A stretch of 41,683 bases of DNA, taken from the NCBI GenBank assembly GCA_031279835.1, contig JAITHV010000005.1, positions 1 through 41,683 of the forward strand, read 5' to 3'. The translations under genes and the position numbers were made by a program. This stretch comes from Coriobacteriales bacterium. Its GTDB lineage: Bacteria > Actinomycetota > Coriobacteriia > Coriobacteriales > UBA8131. Of the stretch, positions 32,641 to 40,785 are shown piece after piece. Numbering within the stretch: the stretch's first letter is position 1; every line of letters starts with the position of its first letter. The notes under the pieces were generated by a model. That model saw nothing but the letters and a program-made list of their open reading frames with translations. It made no database searches and was not told where the DNA came from.

Positions 32641-33102
32641 CTAATGATGACCTCCTCCGTGCCTCGGCTCGTGCCCGCCGGCCATGCCTGCGTGATGGTG
32701 CGCGCCGGCCAAGGAGCACCCAGGCTCGCCGCATTGGCTCACTGGCGCAGGCGGGGCATAGGCAGGTGCTGCAGGTGCTGCAGGTGCGGGCGCTGCAGGT
32801 GCTGCAGGTGCTGCAGGTGCTGCCGCTGCGGGCGCTGCAGGTGCTGCCGCGACAGGCGCTGCTGCCCTGTGGCCGTGGCCGTCGTCTTGATGATGCGCAT
32901 AATAGCCGATGCCGTCATGCCAATGGCTGTCTGGCGCCGTGCAGTCTTCCACCGGGCAGACAACATGGGCGTGCGGCGAGCTCTGTGCGCATTCGGGAAG
33001 CTCGCACACAAAGGCAACATTCGCATTGTGCTGGGCGACTGCTCCACCCGTAGCGAGCGTGGCTAGAACTGCGGCAGCAATGGACAAAATAACCAGTTTC
33101 AT
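32641..33102 (-). CDS. Secreted Cys/His-repeat protein, possible metal binder
   Basis: A 153-residue protein not assigned to a named family. Residues 1-23 form a signal peptide (MKLVILSIAAAVLATLATGG, then AVA before the likely cut). Three motifs share one exact spacing, C-x4-C-x5-H-x-H: C33/C38/H44/H46, C49/C54/H60/H62 and C124/C129/H135/H137. More histidines follow the second and third (YYAHHQDDGHGH; GGHEPRHGGGHH). Residues 80-120 are an Ala-Pro linker from short DNA repeats. The ATG at 33102 has GAGGAG eight bases upstream. It leads the run to the sigma and anti-sigma genes. Binding of zinc, copper or nickel outside the membrane is inferred from the ligands only. Confidence 0.75.
   Translation of the reverse strand: MKLVILSIAAAVLATLATGGAVAQHNANVAFVCELPECAQSSPHAHVVCPVEDCTAPDSHWHDGIGYYAHHQDDGHGHRAAAPVAAAPAAPAAAAPAAPAAPAAPAPAAPAAPAYAPPAPVSQCGEPGCSLAGAHHHAGMAGGHEPRHGGGHH
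32763..32866. repeat. Ala/Pro-coding short repeats
   Basis: Units of nine bases such as GGTGCTGCA repeat with small changes and encode the Ala-Pro linker of the secreted protein. Frame is kept throughout. Confidence 0.85.
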
Positions 33103-33125
33103 GGGGCACACTCCTCACTCGAAAT

Positions 33126-33131
33126 CTTATA
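33126..33131 (-). promoter_or_regulatory. Candidate -10 box for the secreted-protein/sigma run
   Basis: TATAAG on the minus strand, 24 bases before the ATG at 33102, in an AT-rich stretch. No standard -35 is evident; an alternative sigma factor (perhaps the one encoded here) may use it. Confidence 0.35.
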
Positions 33132-33200
33132 CCTTTAATACGAGCAACTGGAGCCAATCCTTTCACTCTGCGCGAAAAAAGCGCTATTCCGACTCGCCTC

Positions 33201-33250
33201 CCGGCAACTCCCGGCAACTCCCGGCAACGCCCGGCGACGCCCGGCAACGC
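33201..33250. repeat. Five 10-bp tandem repeats between divergent operons
   Basis: Five contiguous decamers (CCGGCAACTC twice, then CCGGCAACGC, CCGGCGACGC, CCGGCAACGC) lie in the 325-base gap between the secreted-protein gene and the dmsA-like gene. The period is close to one DNA helical turn. Apart from these, the TATAAG box and a ribosome site before 33428, nothing else was identified in the gap. Confidence 0.92.
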
Positions 33251-33427
33251 GGTTTTAGCTGTCTGGTGACGGCTGTTGCCAACCCGCAACCCTTTCTCGA
33301 CAGCTTCTTTTTGAGCGCCATGCGTGTCTTAGTCTCGTAATCACCCGTATCGTGTGACAGACCAGGCGACCGGGGCGCCTAGACTCGTCGGCGATGAGAA
33401 GTAACCGACGTCCTAAGGAGGAAGACC

Positions 33428-35839
33428 ATGCATGCTCATCTAGACAGGCGAAGCTTCGTGAAGGGCACCGGGGCGCTTGCCGCCCTGGCAGCGGCAGGCG
33501 CAGGCGGCGCCTCGGCCACGGCCCTGTTTGCCGCAGGCGCGCCCCCGGCGTGCGCCGCAGCGGACAGCGGCACTGAACGGGTAGTCTGGAACCACTGCGC
33601 CATCAACTGTCCGGGCAGGTGCGCGCTCAAGGTCTATGTCAGAGACGACGAGATCGTGCGCGTCGACACGTACGCTGCCGACACCGACGACCTGGACGAC
33701 ATCCAACCGCGGGCATGCCTGCGCGGGCGGTCCTACCGGGCCTGGGTGTATCACCCCGACCGCATCAACTACCCGCTCAAGCGCGCGGCAGGCACCCGTC
33801 GCGGCGAAGGCAAGTACGAGCGCATCAGCTGGGACGAGGCCATCGCGACCATCGCGGAGAACTACCGCTCCGTCATCAAGAACTACGGCCCTGAGGCGGT
33901 CTACCTCAACTACTGCACAGGCAACTACGGCGTCACCGCGCGCCCCTGGTCGCGGCTTCTCAACGCCATCGGCGGCGGGCACCTCTCGTTTTACGGCAAC
34001 TACAGCCTCGCGCAGCTCATGTGGATAACCCCCTACATCTTCGGCAGCTCGGTCAGCGCCGGCTCGACGCTCAACGTCGCAGAAGACGCCGGCCTCGTGC
34101 TCGTGTTCGGCTCAAGCCCCGTCGAGACGCGTCAAGGCGGGGCCGTCTCGCACCACGACTACGTGGCGATGCGCGAGCGCACGAAGGGCAAGATCTATGT
34201 CATAGACCCGCGGCTCAACGACTCGCTGCTCGGGCACTCGGACGAGTGGCTGCCCATCAACCCCGGCACGGACGCGGCGCTCGTGGCCGGCATCGCCTAC
34301 GAGCTTGTCAACAACGGCTGGACGGACGAGGAGTTTCTCCATGACTACTGCGTAGGCTACGACGAGGAGAGCCTGCCCGAGGGGGCAAAAGGGCAGGGCT
34401 TGTCGTACAAAGACTACCTTCTTGGCACCGGCTACGACAAGGTGGCAAAGACCCCCGAGTGGGCCGCTGCCATAACGGGCATCGCCGCGGCCAAGATCCG
34501 CTCTCTCGCCAAAGAGGTAGGCACCACCAAGCCCCTGTTCGTCGTGCAAGGCTGGGGCTCTCAGCGGCGCAGCAACGGCGAGCTGACCGGGTGGTCCATC
34601 TGCATGCTTCCCATCCTCACCGGGAACATCGGCCTGCCCGGCACGAGCAACGGGCTGCGCGAGGGGTCGTACGCCATCGCGCTCACCGGCCTGCCGGACG
34701 GCGACAACAGCGTGGACGCGATGATATCCGTCTTCTCGATGGTCGACGCCATTGACCGCGGCAGCTCCATGACCGAGGCGGCAGACGGCGTGGTCGGCGT
34801 CGAGCGCCTGCCCTATGACATCAAGTTCGTCGTCAACTGGGCGGGCAACTGCATCACCAACCAGAACAGCGACATCAACTGGGTCCATGACGTCATGGCA
34901 GACGAGGACAAGTGCCAGTTCGTGCTCGGCTCAGACATCCTCATGACTGACTCGCTCAAGTACTCCGACATTATCCTCCCCGACTTGTTCCGCCTTGAGC
35001 AGACGTCGCTTATCGGGACCGGCGGCGACGGCGCCTACATGATAGCCGGAAGCGAGCCCTACGCCCCCAAGTTCGAGCGCAAGTCCGCTTACGACGCCGC
35101 AACACTCATCGCGCGCGCCCTTGGCAAGGAGCAGGAGTTCACCGAGGGACGCACGCAAGAGGAGTGGCTGCGGCACCTCTACGGGCTCTCCCGCGAGAAG
35201 GACCCGTCGCTTCCTGGCTACGACACGGCCATGCAGCAAGGCGTCTACACACGCAAGAACCCCAAGAAGAAGACCGTCGTCATGGAGGCGTTTCGCAGCG
35301 ACCCTGCGGCCAACCCGCTCAAGACGCCCTCCGGCAAGATCGAGATCTACTCTGAGAAGCTGGCCGCCCACATCGCCATGCACACGTTCGCGCCGGACGA
35401 CAAGGTGACGCCCATCCCCACCTACGTGCCCGAGTGGCACGGCGTCGAGACGACGACGAAGGAGAACCCGCTGGCCTTGAGCGGGTTTCACTACCGGGGC
35501 CGCCTCCACTCGAGCTGGGGCGCCGTCGAGCAGCTCAAGCTCCTCAACCCCCAAGAGCTGTGGATAAACCCCGCAGACGCCCAACCGCGCGGCATCTGCC
35601 AAGGCGACACCGTCCGGGTGACGAACCAGTTTGGCGCCATGGAGCTGCTCGCCAAAGTGACGCCGCGCACCGTGCCGGGCACGGTCTGCACTCCACAAGG
35701 CGCCTGGCATGACGCCAACATGGCCGGCGACCGCGTAGACAAGGGCGGCTGCATCAACACGCTCACGACGCACCGTCCTTCTCCCTTTGCCAAGGGAAAC
35801 CCGCAACACACGAATATCTGTCAGGTAACAAAGGTATAG
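33428..35839 (+). CDS. Molybdopterin oxidoreductase catalytic subunit (DmsA-like)
   Basis: A Tat-exported reductase of the DMSO reductase family, 803 residues. The twin-arginine signal is DRRSFVKG with an Ala-rich helix after it. Four cysteines for a 4Fe-4S cluster are C57, C61, C65 and C97. The probable molybdenum ligand is Ser193 in YGNYSLAQ, as in DmsA rather than the Cys or SeCys types. Molybdopterin contacts include GWGSQRRSNGE and the C-terminal ALSGFHYRGRLHSS and PQGAWHDANM segments. AAGGAGG precedes the ATG. With DmsB, DmsC and TorD behind it, it should pass menaquinol electrons to an S- or N-oxide or another acceptor; the substrate is not determined by sequence. Confidence 0.92.
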   Translation: MHAHLDRRSFVKGTGALAALAAAGAGGASATALFAAGAPPACAAADSGTERVVWNHCAINCPGRCALKVYVRDDEIVRVDTYAADTDDLDDIQPRACLRGRSYRAWVYHPDRINYPLKRAAGTRRGEGKYERISWDEAIATIAENYRSVIKNYGPEAVYLNYCTGNYGVTARPWSRLLNAIGGGHLSFYGNYSLAQLMWITPYIFGSSVSAGSTLNVAEDAGLVLVFGSSPVETRQGGAVSHHDYVAMRERTKGKIYVIDPRLNDSLLGHSDEWLPINPGTDAALVAGIAYELVNNGWTDEEFLHDYCVGYDEESLPEGAKGQGLSYKDYLLGTGYDKVAKTPEWAAAITGIAAAKIRSLAKEVGTTKPLFVVQGWGSQRRSNGELTGWSICMLPILTGNIGLPGTSNGLREGSYAIALTGLPDGDNSVDAMISVFSMVDAIDRGSSMTEAADGVVGVERLPYDIKFVVNWAGNCITNQNSDINWVHDVMADEDKCQFVLGSDILMTDSLKYSDIILPDLFRLEQTSLIGTGGDGAYMIAGSEPYAPKFERKSAYDAATLIARALGKEQEFTEGRTQEEWLRHLYGLSREKDPSLPGYDTAMQQGVYTRKNPKKKTVVMEAFRSDPAANPLKTPSGKIEIYSEKLAAHIAMHTFAPDDKVTPIPTYVPEWHGVETTTKENPLALSGFHYRGRLHSSWGAVEQLKLLNPQELWINPADAQPRGICQGDTVRVTNQFGAMELLAKVTPRTVPGTVCTPQGAWHDANMAGDRVDKGGCINTLTTHRPSPFAKGNPQHTNICQVTKV

Positions 35840-35853
35840 GGAGGTTGTTAAAA

Positions 35854-36474
35854 ATGAGTCAGCTAGCGTTCTTCCTTGACGGCACACGCTGCACGGGCTG
35901 CAAGACCTGCGTGTTCGCCTGCAAGGACATCAAAGACCTTGAGGCCAAACACGCTTATAGGCATGTGTACGAATACACTGGTGGAGAGACCTTAAAAGAC
36001 GCGCAGGGGGCGATTGCAAGCACGTGCTTCACGTACGCGCTCTCGGTTGCGTGCAACCACTGCAGCAGCCCGATTTGCGCCCAGGTATGCCCGACCGGCG
36101 CCATGCACAAGTCAGAGTCTGACGGGTTGGTGACCGTGGACGCCGCGCGCTGCATCGGGTGCGGCTACTGTCATATGGCCTGCCCCTACAACGCGCCGTA
36201 CGTGGACCGCGCGAAGGGCCACTCGGTCAAATGTGACGCCTGCGCCGACCTCGTGCGCGCGGGTGACAAGCCTGCCTGCGTCATGGCGTGCCCGGCGCGC
36301 GCCTTGCGCTTCGACACCATGGAGGCGTGCAGCGCTCGTGGCGAGCGTGCCAACACGGCGCCGCTTCCTGATCCGTCGTACACCGAGCCGAACCTGTACC
36401 TGAAACCCGCGCGCGACGCCCGCCCTGCTGCCAGCAGCGAGGGACGCGTCGCCAACCCCTTGGAGGTGCGCTGA
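35854..36474 (+). CDS. Four-cluster ferredoxin subunit (DmsB-like)
   Basis: Electron-transfer subunit linking the membrane anchor to the catalytic subunit. The 206 residues carry four cysteine groups: CTGCKTCVFACKD, CNHCSSPICAQVCP, CIGCGYCHMACP and CDACADLVRAGDKPACVMACP, enough for four 4Fe-4S clusters as in DmsB. GGGAGG lies nine bases before the ATG at 35854; a TTG three codons earlier is less likely. Its stop shares one base with the start of the anchor gene. Confidence 0.93.
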   Translation: MSQLAFFLDGTRCTGCKTCVFACKDIKDLEAKHAYRHVYEYTGGETLKDAQGAIASTCFTYALSVACNHCSSPICAQVCPTGAMHKSESDGLVTVDAARCIGCGYCHMACPYNAPYVDRAKGHSVKCDACADLVRAGDKPACVMACPARALRFDTMEACSARGERANTAPLPDPSYTEPNLYLKPARDARPAASSEGRVANPLEVR

Positions 36475-37337
36475 TGTTGGAGAACGCGATCTCGGAGCTT
36501 CCACTTGTCTTGTTCACCACCCTGGCGCCCCTTGGTGCCGGGGCGTTCGTCGCCCTTGCCGTCTCGCTGCTCGCCGTGCCTCTTGACGAGCGGCAGTCCC
36601 GGCGTCTTGACCGCCTCTCGTTTGCCCCCCTTGCCGTGGTGGCGGCAGGCTTTGCCGCGTCGGTGGCGCATCTCGCAAGCCCAGGCAACGCCTTTCACGT
36701 GCTCAACAACCTCGGCGCCTCCCCACTCTCAAACGAGATCGCGGCCGGCGGCGTGTTCTTTGTCGCAGCACTGGCCTACTGCGTCCTCGCCGTCTTCGGG
36801 CGGCTCAAAGGCGCGGCGCGCAAGGCTGGCGCCGTCGTGGTGGCGGTGCTCGCGCTTGTCTTTGTGCTCTTTGTTGGCTGTGCCTACCTTATCGAGACCA
36901 TCGCCTCATGGAACCACCCTGCAACACCGGTGACGCTTTTGGGCTACGCCCTGCTCGGCGGCTGCGTGGGGGGCACGCTCCTCACGCGGATTGCGCTCGG
37001 CATCGGCGCGGCTGTTCCGCCGGCGCGTTTTCGGGTTGTCATGGGCGGGCTTGGAGCCGTTGGCGCCGCCTGCGCCATAGGCGGCCTGCTGACGCAAGGC
37101 GCGCTCACCAATACTTTGCATGCGAGCATAACAGCAGGTTCGGCTCTGGTCGACGCCGCTGTGCCACTTACGGGCATAGCTGTCGCCGGCCTCGCGCTGG
37201 CCATGGCGACCCACCTGGTCTCGCTCGGGGTCTCGTGGGGCGTCTACGCGTCCGCAGTGAGCCTGGTCGTCGCCGCAGCCGCCACGTTTTTGGGACGCAT
37301 GGTGTTTTACGCGTTGCAGCTTAACATAGGGCTATGA
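36474..37337 (+). CDS. DmsC-like membrane anchor (first)
   Basis: Polytopic quinol-binding anchor of 287 residues with about eight hydrophobic spans. It shows the DmsC features ELPLVLFTTLAPLGAGAF at the start, SVAHLASPGNAFHVLNNLGASPLSNEI in the second and third spans, and FLGRMVFYALQLNIG at the end. It anchors the reductase and oxidises menaquinol. It is joined by one base to the dmsB-like gene and by a four-base ATGA overlap to the chaperone gene. Confidence 0.9.
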   Translation: MLENAISELPLVLFTTLAPLGAGAFVALAVSLLAVPLDERQSRRLDRLSFAPLAVVAAGFAASVAHLASPGNAFHVLNNLGASPLSNEIAAGGVFFVAALAYCVLAVFGRLKGAARKAGAVVVAVLALVFVLFVGCAYLIETIASWNHPATPVTLLGYALLGGCVGGTLLTRIALGIGAAVPPARFRVVMGGLGAVGAACAIGGLLTQGALTNTLHASITAGSALVDAAVPLTGIAVAGLALAMATHLVSLGVSWGVYASAVSLVVAAAATFLGRMVFYALQLNIGL

Positions 37338-38128
37338 TGCCGTCACACTCTGCCGCGCCGACTTGTGCGGAGCAGGCCACTGGCTCAGGCAGCGGGTTGG
37401 ACCGGGCAAACTGGGCACCGGACATCGCCTTTGTCGGGCAGACACTCGGGCCGTGGTACCTCTTCGAGCCGCACGACTCCTCGCTTGCGGCGTTGCGCGA
37501 TGCCTTTGCGGGTCTCGACGTGACTGGCGCCGCGCAGGCCTGGCCGTTCGTCGCCTGCCACGTGGCGCAGCGCTCGCTGCGGCTGATGCACCAGGGGCTG
37601 CTTCCCGGCAGCCCCGGCAGCCCCGGCGGCCCCGGCGCCCTTGGCGGCCTCGGCGACACCGGCGGCCTTGGCGGCCTCGGCGACACCGGCGGCCTCGCGT
37701 CCGAGAACGAGCACGCGCTGCTCTGGGAGTTTCGCCGCCTCTTCAGGGGGCCGGACCCCATGCCGGCTCCCCCCTGGGGCTCGGTGTACACCGACAAGGA
37801 CTGCGTGGTCTTCGGCTCTAGCTGCCTTGAGCTGCGCGCATGGCTGCGCGCGGAGGGCATCGTGCGCCAAGGAGACGGCCACGGGCCGGAGGACCACCTC
37901 GGCGAGCTGCTGCTTCTAATGGCGTGGCTGGCAGAAAGCCGCCCGAAGCTGCTTGCAGGCTTCTTGCGCCTGCACCTGCTCACCTGGTCGTCCCACATGC
38001 TCGGCCAGCTGGCCGCAGGCGCGGCGCACCCCTTTTACCGAGGGCTTGCACTGCTCACGCAGCAAAGCCTTGAAGGCATTGGGAGGCACCTCGGGCTCGA
38101 GGTCAGCTACCCGACCTATTATCGATGA
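37334..38128 (+). CDS. TorD/DmsD-family maturation chaperone with Gly-rich insert
   Basis: Cytoplasmic chaperone that guards the Tat signal and cofactor loading of molybdoenzymes. The 264 residues contain the TorD signature GPEDHLGELLLLMAWLAE and an all-helical pattern. Around residues 90-121 is a Gly/Ser/Pro/Leu/Asp/Thr tract (GSPGSPGGPGALGG, then GGLGDTGGL twice) inside the domain, encoded by a 27-bp duplication; the usual family length is about 200-220. Starts within the DmsC stop (ATGA). Operon position identifies the dmsA-like protein as its client. Confidence 0.85.
   Translation: MMPSHSAAPTCAEQATGSGSGLDRANWAPDIAFVGQTLGPWYLFEPHDSSLAALRDAFAGLDVTGAAQAWPFVACHVAQRSLRLMHQGLLPGSPGSPGGPGALGGLGDTGGLGGLGDTGGLASENEHALLWEFRRLFRGPDPMPAPPWGSVYTDKDCVVFGSSCLELRAWLRAEGIVRQGDGHGPEDHLGELLLLMAWLAESRPKLLAGFLRLHLLTWSSHMLGQLAAGAAHPFYRGLALLTQQSLEGIGRHLGLEVSYPTYYR
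37643..37696. repeat. 27-bp tandem duplication in the chaperone gene
   Basis: Copies at 37643-37669 and 37670-37696 differ by the last base and encode GGLGDTGGL twice. A related GGCAGCCCC repeat lies just upstream at 37606-37630. Confidence 0.93.
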
Positions 38129-38152
38129 GAGGAGAAGGCGCTGGCTGGCCTG

Positions 38153-39040
38153 GTGTCACTGCTCGGCCAGGGGCTTGGGTTTGCCGTCAGTGAGGCGACC
38201 CTGGCCCTGTTCACGTCGGTTGCGCCGTCGGGCACCTGTGCCTACCTGGTGCTGGCGGCGCTTGCCATGCGCCATGCGCCTGGGTCAGCTTCGCGCGCCG
38301 CGGCAGACCGGCTCATGGTCGTGCCCCTGGCTGTCGTCTTGACCGGTCTTGTTTCCTCGGCAACGCATCTCGGGAGCCCTGCCAACATCCTGTACGTTTT
38401 TAGCCGCATCGGCTCCTCGCCGCTTTCTACTGAGGTCTTTTGCACCGTCATGTTTCTCTGTATGGGAGGCCTCTACTGGCTGCATTCCTTCGCGCTGCGC
38501 CGCCGGCCGCGCCTTGAGACAGCATGGCTCGTCTTGAGCGTGGCCGCAGGAGGCGCCTGCATCGGCTCGATTGCCTGCGCCTACCAGATACCGACCATAC
38601 CGACTTGGAACGCGCCTGAGCACGTGCTTGCCCAATGCTTGGGCGCCTTGACCGGCGGGCTGCTGCTCGTCGCCTGCCTTCTAGCGCTGACGCGTCCTTT
38701 GCCTTGCAAGAAGGCCTTCCTTCGGTTGCTTGTGGCATTTGCCGCCATGGCGCTCACGCTTGGCGTCGTGGTGCTCGCGCTGCTTCAAGCACGCGTAGGC
38801 GCATTGCACAACGCGCTCGTGTCGGTCCAAGACCTGGTGCCGCACTATGCGCACGCCGTCGCGCTGTACGCTTTGTGCGGGGTTGTCGCCTGCCTGCTTG
38901 TTGCTTCGGCCATGTCGCAGGCACCGAATACGCGGCCAGCCGCACGGTATGGCGCTGCCATGGCGCTCATGCTCGTCGGCACGTTCTCGCTGCGCTTTGT
39001 CTTCTATATGTCGCATCTCACCGTCGGACCGGCGTTCTGA
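38153..39040 (+). CDS. Second DmsC-like membrane anchor
   Basis: A 295-residue protein with about eight hydrophobic spans and clear likeness to the DmsC anchor encoded 1.7 kb upstream: SSATHLGSPANILYVFSRIGSSPLSTEVF matches SVAHLASPGNAFHVLNNLGASPLSNEI there. It ends LRFVFYMSHLTVG. The start is uncertain. The GTG at 38153 is the first standard codon, but the only good ribosome site (AGGAGAAGG, 38130-38138) suits an in-frame CTG at 38141. It may serve an alternative complex with the same DmsAB, or the regulator behind it; both are guesses. Confidence 0.82.
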   Translation: MSLLGQGLGFAVSEATLALFTSVAPSGTCAYLVLAALAMRHAPGSASRAAADRLMVVPLAVVLTGLVSSATHLGSPANILYVFSRIGSSPLSTEVFCTVMFLCMGGLYWLHSFALRRRPRLETAWLVLSVAAGGACIGSIACAYQIPTIPTWNAPEHVLAQCLGALTGGLLLVACLLALTRPLPCKKAFLRLLVAFAAMALTLGVVVLALLQARVGALHNALVSVQDLVPHYAHAVALYALCGVVACLLVASAMSQAPNTRPAARYGAAMALMLVGTFSLRFVFYMSHLTVGPAF

Positions 39041-39047
39041 GGCCTGC

Positions 39048-40619
39048 TTGCCCGCTTCTCGCCTCACACGCCGCCCCTCGCTTGCTGCCCTCGGCTATGC
39101 GTTGTTCCTTGCGGTCAACGCCACGGGAGCATGGGGCGGGGTCTTTCCGTTCTTGCCTTTGGAGCACCAAGGCGACGAGGGTCTCCGGGGCTTTTTTCTC
39201 GCCCAGTCTCCGGTGTTTTGCCTGAGCCTGTTCGTGCACACCCTGCTTGCGTACCGGTCTCCCGCTGCCTTCAAGCAGGCCTCGCTCGTGGTGGCGTGCG
39301 CGGGGTACGTCCTCGGCTGGTCGTGCCTCATCGCTGGATGCTACCTGCCAGGCCTCTCCCTTTTGTTCATGACGCTTGGCGGGGCATTGATCGGCCTTGG
39401 CGCGGCAGGGTATAGCCTGCGCTGGCAGAGCCTGTTTGCCGCACAGGACGCCAACGAGGGGATCCGCAACCTCATCTGGGGCACCGCGCTTTCTGCGGTG
39501 TTGTACTACGCGCTGTATCTTATTCCTTCGGCAATCACCTGCTATCTTATGGTGTTAGTGCTTCTTCCTCTGTTCACGCTCAGCATCGTGCTCGCAACCC
39601 GCACAACGGATCGCACGCAGCCGCTGCTCGTCAATAGCCCGCAAGCTCATGCGACTGTTTGCCGACATTCGCTTATTGATTGCTGGAGAAGCGCTGCGTG
39701 CGTCGGCGCGATCGGCTTTGGCTGCGGCTTCGCGCGCGCGCTGGCCATCAGCGACCCTGGCGCAGGAGCGACGGTCAACGCGCTTTCGATGCTGGGAGCC
39801 CTTATGGCAGCGCTAGTCCTCCTGCTGCTGTGGCGCCTGCGCGGCATCCGTCTTGACGTGGCCCTCGCCTACCGTTACTTGTTCCCTTTTTTGATCACGG
39901 CCTTCTTGCTAGTGCCGGTGCTCGGCAGCGCGTATGCCGGCCTGTTCGCCGGGTTGTCAAACGCATTTTTCAGCTGCTCGGCCATACTCATGATGATCCA
40001 GTGTGCGCAGGTCTCCCGCGACCGGGAGATACCTCCTGTGTTCGTCTTTGGGGCCATCGCCGGCGTCGTCTTTTTGTGCAACGACCTGGGGTTTGTGGGC
40101 GGCAGCCTGGCCGGAGTGCTTCACGTGATTGACATGCGCCCGCTTGCGGCAATGGCCCTCGTGACCGTCTACCTGCTCGCGCTCGTGTATTTCTTGGCGC
40201 AAGGCGGCTGGCGTGGCAGCGCCTCACGGGCCGGTCAAGCGGGCGGGCACGCCGGGCACGCCGGGCACGCCGGGCACGTCGCAGCGGCGGATCAAAGCGA
40301 GAAGGCCAGCACGCGCAGGCCTGGCGGGGTTGGCGGGGTTGGCGGGGTTGGCGGGGTCGGCGGGGTCGACGGCGAGCCGCGCTACTTCGACCGCGTCTCA
40401 AAGCAGTGCGTCCTGTTGCAAAAGCACTACTGCCTCTCTGCACGGGAGGCCGAGGTCATGGAGCTCATCGCGCGAGGCAACAGCATGCCGCGCATCGCCG
40501 AGAAGCTTGTGGTGTCAGAGAACACGGCACGCACGCACGCGAAGCGCATCTACGCCAAGCTGGCGATCCACAAAAAACAAGAGCTTCTCGACCTCGTGGC
40601 TCTCTTTGAGCCTCAGTGA
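39048..40619 (+). CDS. Membrane-anchored LuxR-family regulator
   Basis: About 523 residues: an N-terminal membrane part of roughly ten to twelve hydrophobic helices and a C-terminal LuxR HTH (CLSAREAEVMELIARGNSMPRIAEKLVVSENTARTHAKRIYAKL). Regulators of this build commonly sit beside respiratory reductase operons in Eggerthellaceae, so it probably controls the dms-like genes in answer to an acceptor. The TTG at 39048 (GAGG upstream) is the likeliest start; the frame is open further upstream over the preceding gene, but that part is unlike the family. The linker between membrane part and HTH is built of two 9-bp repeat blocks (GHA and GGV units). Confidence 0.85.
   Translation: MPASRLTRRPSLAALGYALFLAVNATGAWGGVFPFLPLEHQGDEGLRGFFLAQSPVFCLSLFVHTLLAYRSPAAFKQASLVVACAGYVLGWSCLIAGCYLPGLSLLFMTLGGALIGLGAAGYSLRWQSLFAAQDANEGIRNLIWGTALSAVLYYALYLIPSAITCYLMVLVLLPLFTLSIVLATRTTDRTQPLLVNSPQAHATVCRHSLIDCWRSAACVGAIGFGCGFARALAISDPGAGATVNALSMLGALMAALVLLLLWRLRGIRLDVALAYRYLFPFLITAFLLVPVLGSAYAGLFAGLSNAFFSCSAILMMIQCAQVSRDREIPPVFVFGAIAGVVFLCNDLGFVGGSLAGVLHVIDMRPLAAMALVTVYLLALVYFLAQGGWRGSASRAGQAGGHAGHAGHAGHVAAADQSEKASTRRPGGVGGVGGVGGVGGVDGEPRYFDRVSKQCVLLQKHYCLSAREAEVMELIARGNSMPRIAEKLVVSENTARTHAKRIYAKLAIHKKQELLDLVALFEPQ
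40245..40280. repeat. Four 9-bp repeats, LuxR linker block 1
   Basis: GGGCACGCC three times and GGGCACGTC once, encoding repeating Gly-His-Ala residues between the membrane part and the HTH. Confidence 0.95.
40323..40367. repeat. Five 9-bp repeats, LuxR linker block 2
   Basis: GGCGGGGTT three times and GGCGGGGTC twice, encoding repeating Gly-Gly-Val residues just before the HTH domain. Confidence 0.95.
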
Positions 40620-40655
40620 GGTTATGAACTCTCAGATTGCCTAAGGCTTCCTGGT

Positions 40656-40677
40656 GAGTCTTTGGCAAAGAAGACTC
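40656..40677. other. Hairpin after the LuxR gene
   Basis: GAGTCTT and AAGACTC are separated by eight bases. No T-run follows, so termination is doubtful. Confidence 0.35.
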
Positions 40678-40785
40678 CGAGCATGCTTGGCAGCGCGCCG
40701 ATCCTCGGACGCCTCGATGGCGCTAGCTCCCCGTATCGGCTACTATCTAGAGCGCTGGCTTTTTGACGATCCAGAAAGGCGAGAG

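Noticed and set aside
38847-39047. Upstream extension of the LuxR frame into the second DmsC-like gene
   Set aside because: The sequence is Arg/Cys/Ser-rich shadow coding, while the first membrane helix of the regulator begins after 39048.
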